From: Nocardia sp. NBC_01503
GTDB taxonomy: Bacteria > Actinomycetota > Actinomycetes > Mycobacteriales > Mycobacteriaceae
Reading direction: 5' to 3'
NCBI RefSeq assembly: GCF_036327755.1
Contig: NZ_CP109596.1
Coordinates: forward strand, 2,728,001-2,792,000
Length of the DNA stretch: 64,000 bases
Below are positions 63,449-64,000 of the stretch, piece after piece (positions within the stretch are counted from its first letter, which is position 1; each line of letters begins with the position of its first letter). A model generated the notes under the pieces. It saw only the letters and a program-made list of their open reading frames with translations. It had not been told where the DNA came from and made no database searches. Both the position numbers and the translations under genes were made by a program.

Positions 63449-64000
63449 ATGACCTCAGCGACCATTCCTGGTCTTCACGATGGCACCGCGCCCACCGAGC
63501 ACAAGGAACTGCTTGCCTGGGTACAGGAGGTCGCAGAACTCACCCAGCCCGAGCGGGTGGTCTGGGTCGACGGCTCCGAGGAGGAGGCCGTGCGCCTCTC
63601 CGAGCAGCTCGTCGCGGCGGGCACGTTCAAGAAGTTGAACGAGGCCAAGAAGCCGAACTCCTACCTCGCCCTCTCCGATCCCTCCGACGTCGCGCGCGTC
63701 GAATCTCGCACCTACATCTGTTCGCGCAACGAGGCCGACGCCGGACCCACCAACAACTGGGTCGACCCGGCCGAGATGCGCGCCACCATGACCGAGCTGT
63801 ACCGCGGCTCGATGAAGGGCCGCACCATGTACGTGGTGCCGTTCTGCATGGGCCCGCTCGGCGCCGAGGACCCCAAGCTGGGCGTCGAACTCACCGACTC
63901 CGAGTACGTCGTGGTGTCGATGCGCGTGATGACCCGCGCCGGCACCGCCGCGCTGGAGAAGCTCGGCACCGACCGCCCGTTCGTCAAGGCGCTGCACTCC
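63449..64000 (+). CDS. pckG: Phosphoenolpyruvate carboxykinase (GTP), 5' part
   Basis: The first 184 residues of a GTP-dependent PEP carboxykinase; the gene continues beyond the right edge. The opening ([20 protein letters not shown]), [38 protein letters not shown] and [12 protein letters not shown] are the conserved N-terminal sequences, the last lying near the substrate site. The enzyme links oxaloacetate and PEP in gluconeogenesis. ATG 63449 has AGGAGA eight bases upstream. Confidence 0.95.
   Translation, partial: MTSATIPGLHDGTAPTEHKELLAWVQEVAELTQPERVVWVDGSEEEAVRLSEQLVAAGTFKKLNEAKKPNSYLALSDPSDVARVESRTYICSRNEADAGPTNNWVDPAEMRATMTELYRGSMKGRTMYVVPFCMGPLGAEDPKLGVELTDSEYVVVSMRVMTRAGTAALEKLGTDRPFVKALHS

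Overview
The window is high-GC, densely coded actinobacterial DNA. It most likely comes from the mycolic-acid-producing Mycobacteriales, and Nocardia is the best guess. The right-hand part keeps the gene order of the Mycobacterium tuberculosis Rv0205-Rv0211 neighbourhood: an AI-2E-type membrane protein, mmpL3, a NYN-domain gene, trmB, a GTPase-like gene, a large partner protein and pckG. Extra genes are interleaved. leuS, a yqgE/AlgH gene, a sigL/rslA-like pair and a glucosylglycerate hydrolase point the same way. These comparisons are from memory; no search was run. No tRNA, rRNA, CRISPR array or intact transposon was seen.

Layout. (1) 1-8.1 kb: a probable terpenoid biosynthetic cluster with a fatty acyl-AMP ligase, FAD monooxygenase, SARP regulator, TetR regulator, cytochrome P450, class I terpene synthase and prenyl diphosphate synthase. 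The last three are translationally coupled. (2) 8.1-18.6 kb: thiolase with a divergent HxlR regulator, an orphan sugar-type ABC ATPase, an F420-type oxidoreductase, a glutamine-type ABC importer, a GH25 lysozyme, a glucosylglycerate hydrolase and an SDR. Dispersed palindromes, a 196-bp tandem duplication and a truncated Tat-signal gene punctuate this part. (3) 18.6-26.9 kb: leuS, a Cys-tailed SdpI-like protein, GNAT, cupin, a His-rich protein, a three-gene MNIO (DUF692) operon with a Cys-rich-tailed membrane protein, and a bile-acid-symporter-like transporter. (4) 26.9-31.4 kb: a four-gene operon (TPP enzyme, SRPBCC protein, KAS III-like protein, HisC-like aminotransferase) of unknown product. 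(5) 31.6-34.1 kb: an EXLDI regulator with a DrrA/DrrB-type exporter. (6) 34.1-46.6 kb: sigL/rslA-like pair, yqgE, acyltransferase, glycerate kinase, HxlR/reductase pair, aroQ, an RHH-like protein with a perfect palindromic operator, a PBP-like protein lacking catalytic residues, a flippase-like protein and an adenylate cyclase. (7) 46.9-64 kb: the conserved mmpL3-pckG block, with a MacS/MacR-like two-component system and a DUF2339 protein inserted. The pckG gene runs off the right edge.

The items most worth following up are the MNIO/TIGR04222 operon at 23.5-25.9 kb, the orphan KAS III/TPP/SRPBCC/aminotransferase operon at 26.9-31.4 kb, the acyl-AMP-ligase-linked terpenoid cluster, and a dispersed hairpin element found at three loci. 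Its inner stem changes sequence but keeps pairing, and at two loci its tail supplies a ribosome binding site.
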